Source of the DNA: Acidobacteriaceae bacterium | Lineage (GTDB): Bacteria; Acidobacteriota; Terriglobia; Terriglobales; Acidobacteriaceae | Assembly (NCBI GenBank): GCA_025929125.1 | Contig: JAICMT010000121.1 | Coordinates: 1 to 5,753, forward strand | Length of the DNA: 5,753 nt | Direction: 5' to 3' | Shown here: positions 5,159 to 5,753 of the stretch, in pieces | Layout of the letters: each line of letters begins with the position of its first letter | How positions within the stretch are numbered: the first letter of the stretch is position 1 | The notes under the pieces: generated by a model | What the model was told of the DNA's origin: nothing | The model's database searches: none | What the model saw: only the letters and a program-made list of their open reading frames with translations | Translations under genes and position numbers: made by a program

Positions 5159-5166
5159 GGTAGACT
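5159..5166 (+). promoter_or_regulatory. Possible internal promoter (ggtagact) upstream of ccmC
   Basis: The octamer ggtagact at 5159-5166 is identical to the one before ccmE (2677-2684). Its -10-like TAGACT ends 9 bases before the GTG at 5176. No clear -35 is seen at the usual distance. The 78-base gap after ccmB, unlike the overlapping genes before it, leaves room for a separate promoter. Confidence 0.4.
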
Positions 5167-5175
5167 TTAAACACT

Positions 5176-5753
5176 GTGCAGCGCTCGCGCATCTTCGGAC
5201 CTCTCGGCTTGGTTTGGTTTCTGCTCACGCTTGCCGTGATCGTGTACGCCACCCGGCTGGGGCTTCTGCTCTCCCCGCCGGAGGCAACGATGGGCAACGT
5301 GGCGCGGATACTTTACTACCATGTGCCGCACTCGATGCTTTCGCTGGTGTTTCCCTACGTTAACTTCGGGGCATCTCTTGCATACCTCTACTGGCGCAGG
5401 CGCGATCCGCTGAAGGCGCTGACGGCCGACGCAATCGCAATATCAGCCGCGGAAGTCACCGTGGTCTACGGCAGCATATGCCTGGTGACTGGAATGTTGT
5501 GGGGGCGGGTCGCATGGGGCATCTGGTGGACATGGGATGCACGCCTGACCAGCATGCTGCTGCTATGGCTGCTCTACGTGAGTTACCTGATGCTGCGCAA
5601 GCTTTCTTCTACGGGGCAGGCGCATACGCTCGCGGCGGTACTTTCCGTGTTTGCCGCAATCGATGTGCCGATCGTCTACATGTCGATCCGCTGGTGGCGC
5701 ACGCAGCATCCGGCTCCGGTGTTTGGCGGTGGACCGGATTCGGGGCTCGATCC
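5176..5753 (+). CDS. ccmC: Heme-handling protein CcmC (3' end outside window)
   Basis: CcmC is the inner-membrane protein that binds heme through a Trp-rich periplasmic motif and two histidines and loads it onto CcmE. The window holds 192 residues with no stop. Visible are the signature WGIWWTWDARLTS (114-126), His49 in ILYYHVPHSM and His178 in IRWWRTQHPAPVF; the two histidines match the positions of the E. coli axial ligands (His60, His184). Hydrophobic segments fall at about 10-32, 54-73, 86-109, 127-141 and 150-170, and a sixth is expected beyond the edge. GTG 5176 is chosen because an in-frame TAG lies 15 bases upstream (5161-5163), no other start lies between, and the distance to the first conserved His suits the family. 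No Shine-Dalgarno sequence is visible. It is distinguished from CcmF and CcsA by its small size and the WWRT-x-H motif. Confidence 0.92.
   Translation, partial: MQRSRIFGPLGLVWFLLTLAVIVYATRLGLLLSPPEATMGNVARILYYHVPHSMLSLVFPYVNFGASLAYLYWRRRDPLKALTADAIAISAAEVTVVYGSICLVTGMLWGRVAWGIWWTWDARLTSMLLLWLLYVSYLMLRKLSSTGQAHTLAAVLSVFAAIDVPIVYMSIRWWRTQHPAPVFGGGPDSGLD

Noticed and set aside
5058..5363. Plus-strand open frame of 101 codons across the ccmB-ccmC junction
   Set aside because: It overlaps the end of ccmB and the start of ccmC in a different frame, and its product has no recognisable features. It was also considered as ccmD, but it has no single membrane helix followed by a charged tail.
1..5753. 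CRISPR array, tRNA or rRNA gene, insertion sequence, phage genes
   Set aside because: No regularly spaced direct repeats, tRNA-like cloverleaf, rRNA segments, transposase or integrase motifs were seen on reading either strand.

Overview
The window looks like a chromosomal segment of a GC-rich Gram-negative bacterium. It most resembles Acidobacteriota (Terriglobales, the Terriglobus/Granulicella/Edaphobacter type). That placement is an inference from protein style: a POTRA-only envelope protein, a CcmE carrying a CxxxY heme-binding motif, and a System I (Ccm) cytochrome c maturation cluster. No rRNA or other decisive taxonomic marker is present.

Left part (1-1611, + strand): the 3' end of a gene for a small envelope-type protein with a glycine-rich hydrophobic segment. 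It is followed by a complete gene for a secreted protein made of about five POTRA-like repeats and no beta-barrel.

Middle (1612-2031): a 420-base stretch without a gene between two convergent genes. It holds a two-tier inverted repeat just after the POTRA gene, an AT-rich island, a perfect 10-bp stem with an A-tract on one side and a T-tract on the other (a bidirectional terminator), and a G-run hairpin next to the stop codon of the next gene.

Right part (2032-5753): a membrane-anchored monoheme cytochrome c on the minus strand is divergent from a + strand cytochrome c maturation cluster, ccmE-ccmA-ybaK-ccmB-ccmC (ccmC runs off the window). The cytochrome is a plausible client of the maturation machinery encoded next to it. 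CcmA (ATPase) and CcmB (membrane subunit) form the ABC part, which releases heme-loaded CcmE from CcmC. CcmC loads heme onto CcmE, which carries it as a chaperone to the ligase; CcmF and CcmH would have to lie outside the window. A YbaK/EbsC-type Cys-tRNA(Pro) deacylase-like gene sits between ccmA and ccmB, joined to both by 4-base ATGA overlaps.

The main points for a second look are: (1) CcmE has CxxxY in place of the classical HxxxY; (2) a tRNA-editing-family gene is translationally coupled inside the ccm operon; (3) several genes have a -10-like hexamer only 7-9 bases before the start codon, with the same octamer ggtagact before ccmE and ccmC, suggesting leaderless or nearly leaderless transcripts; (4) the POTRA-only protein; and (5) structured, AT-rich intergenic DNA that could hold a small RNA or a dispersed repeat.
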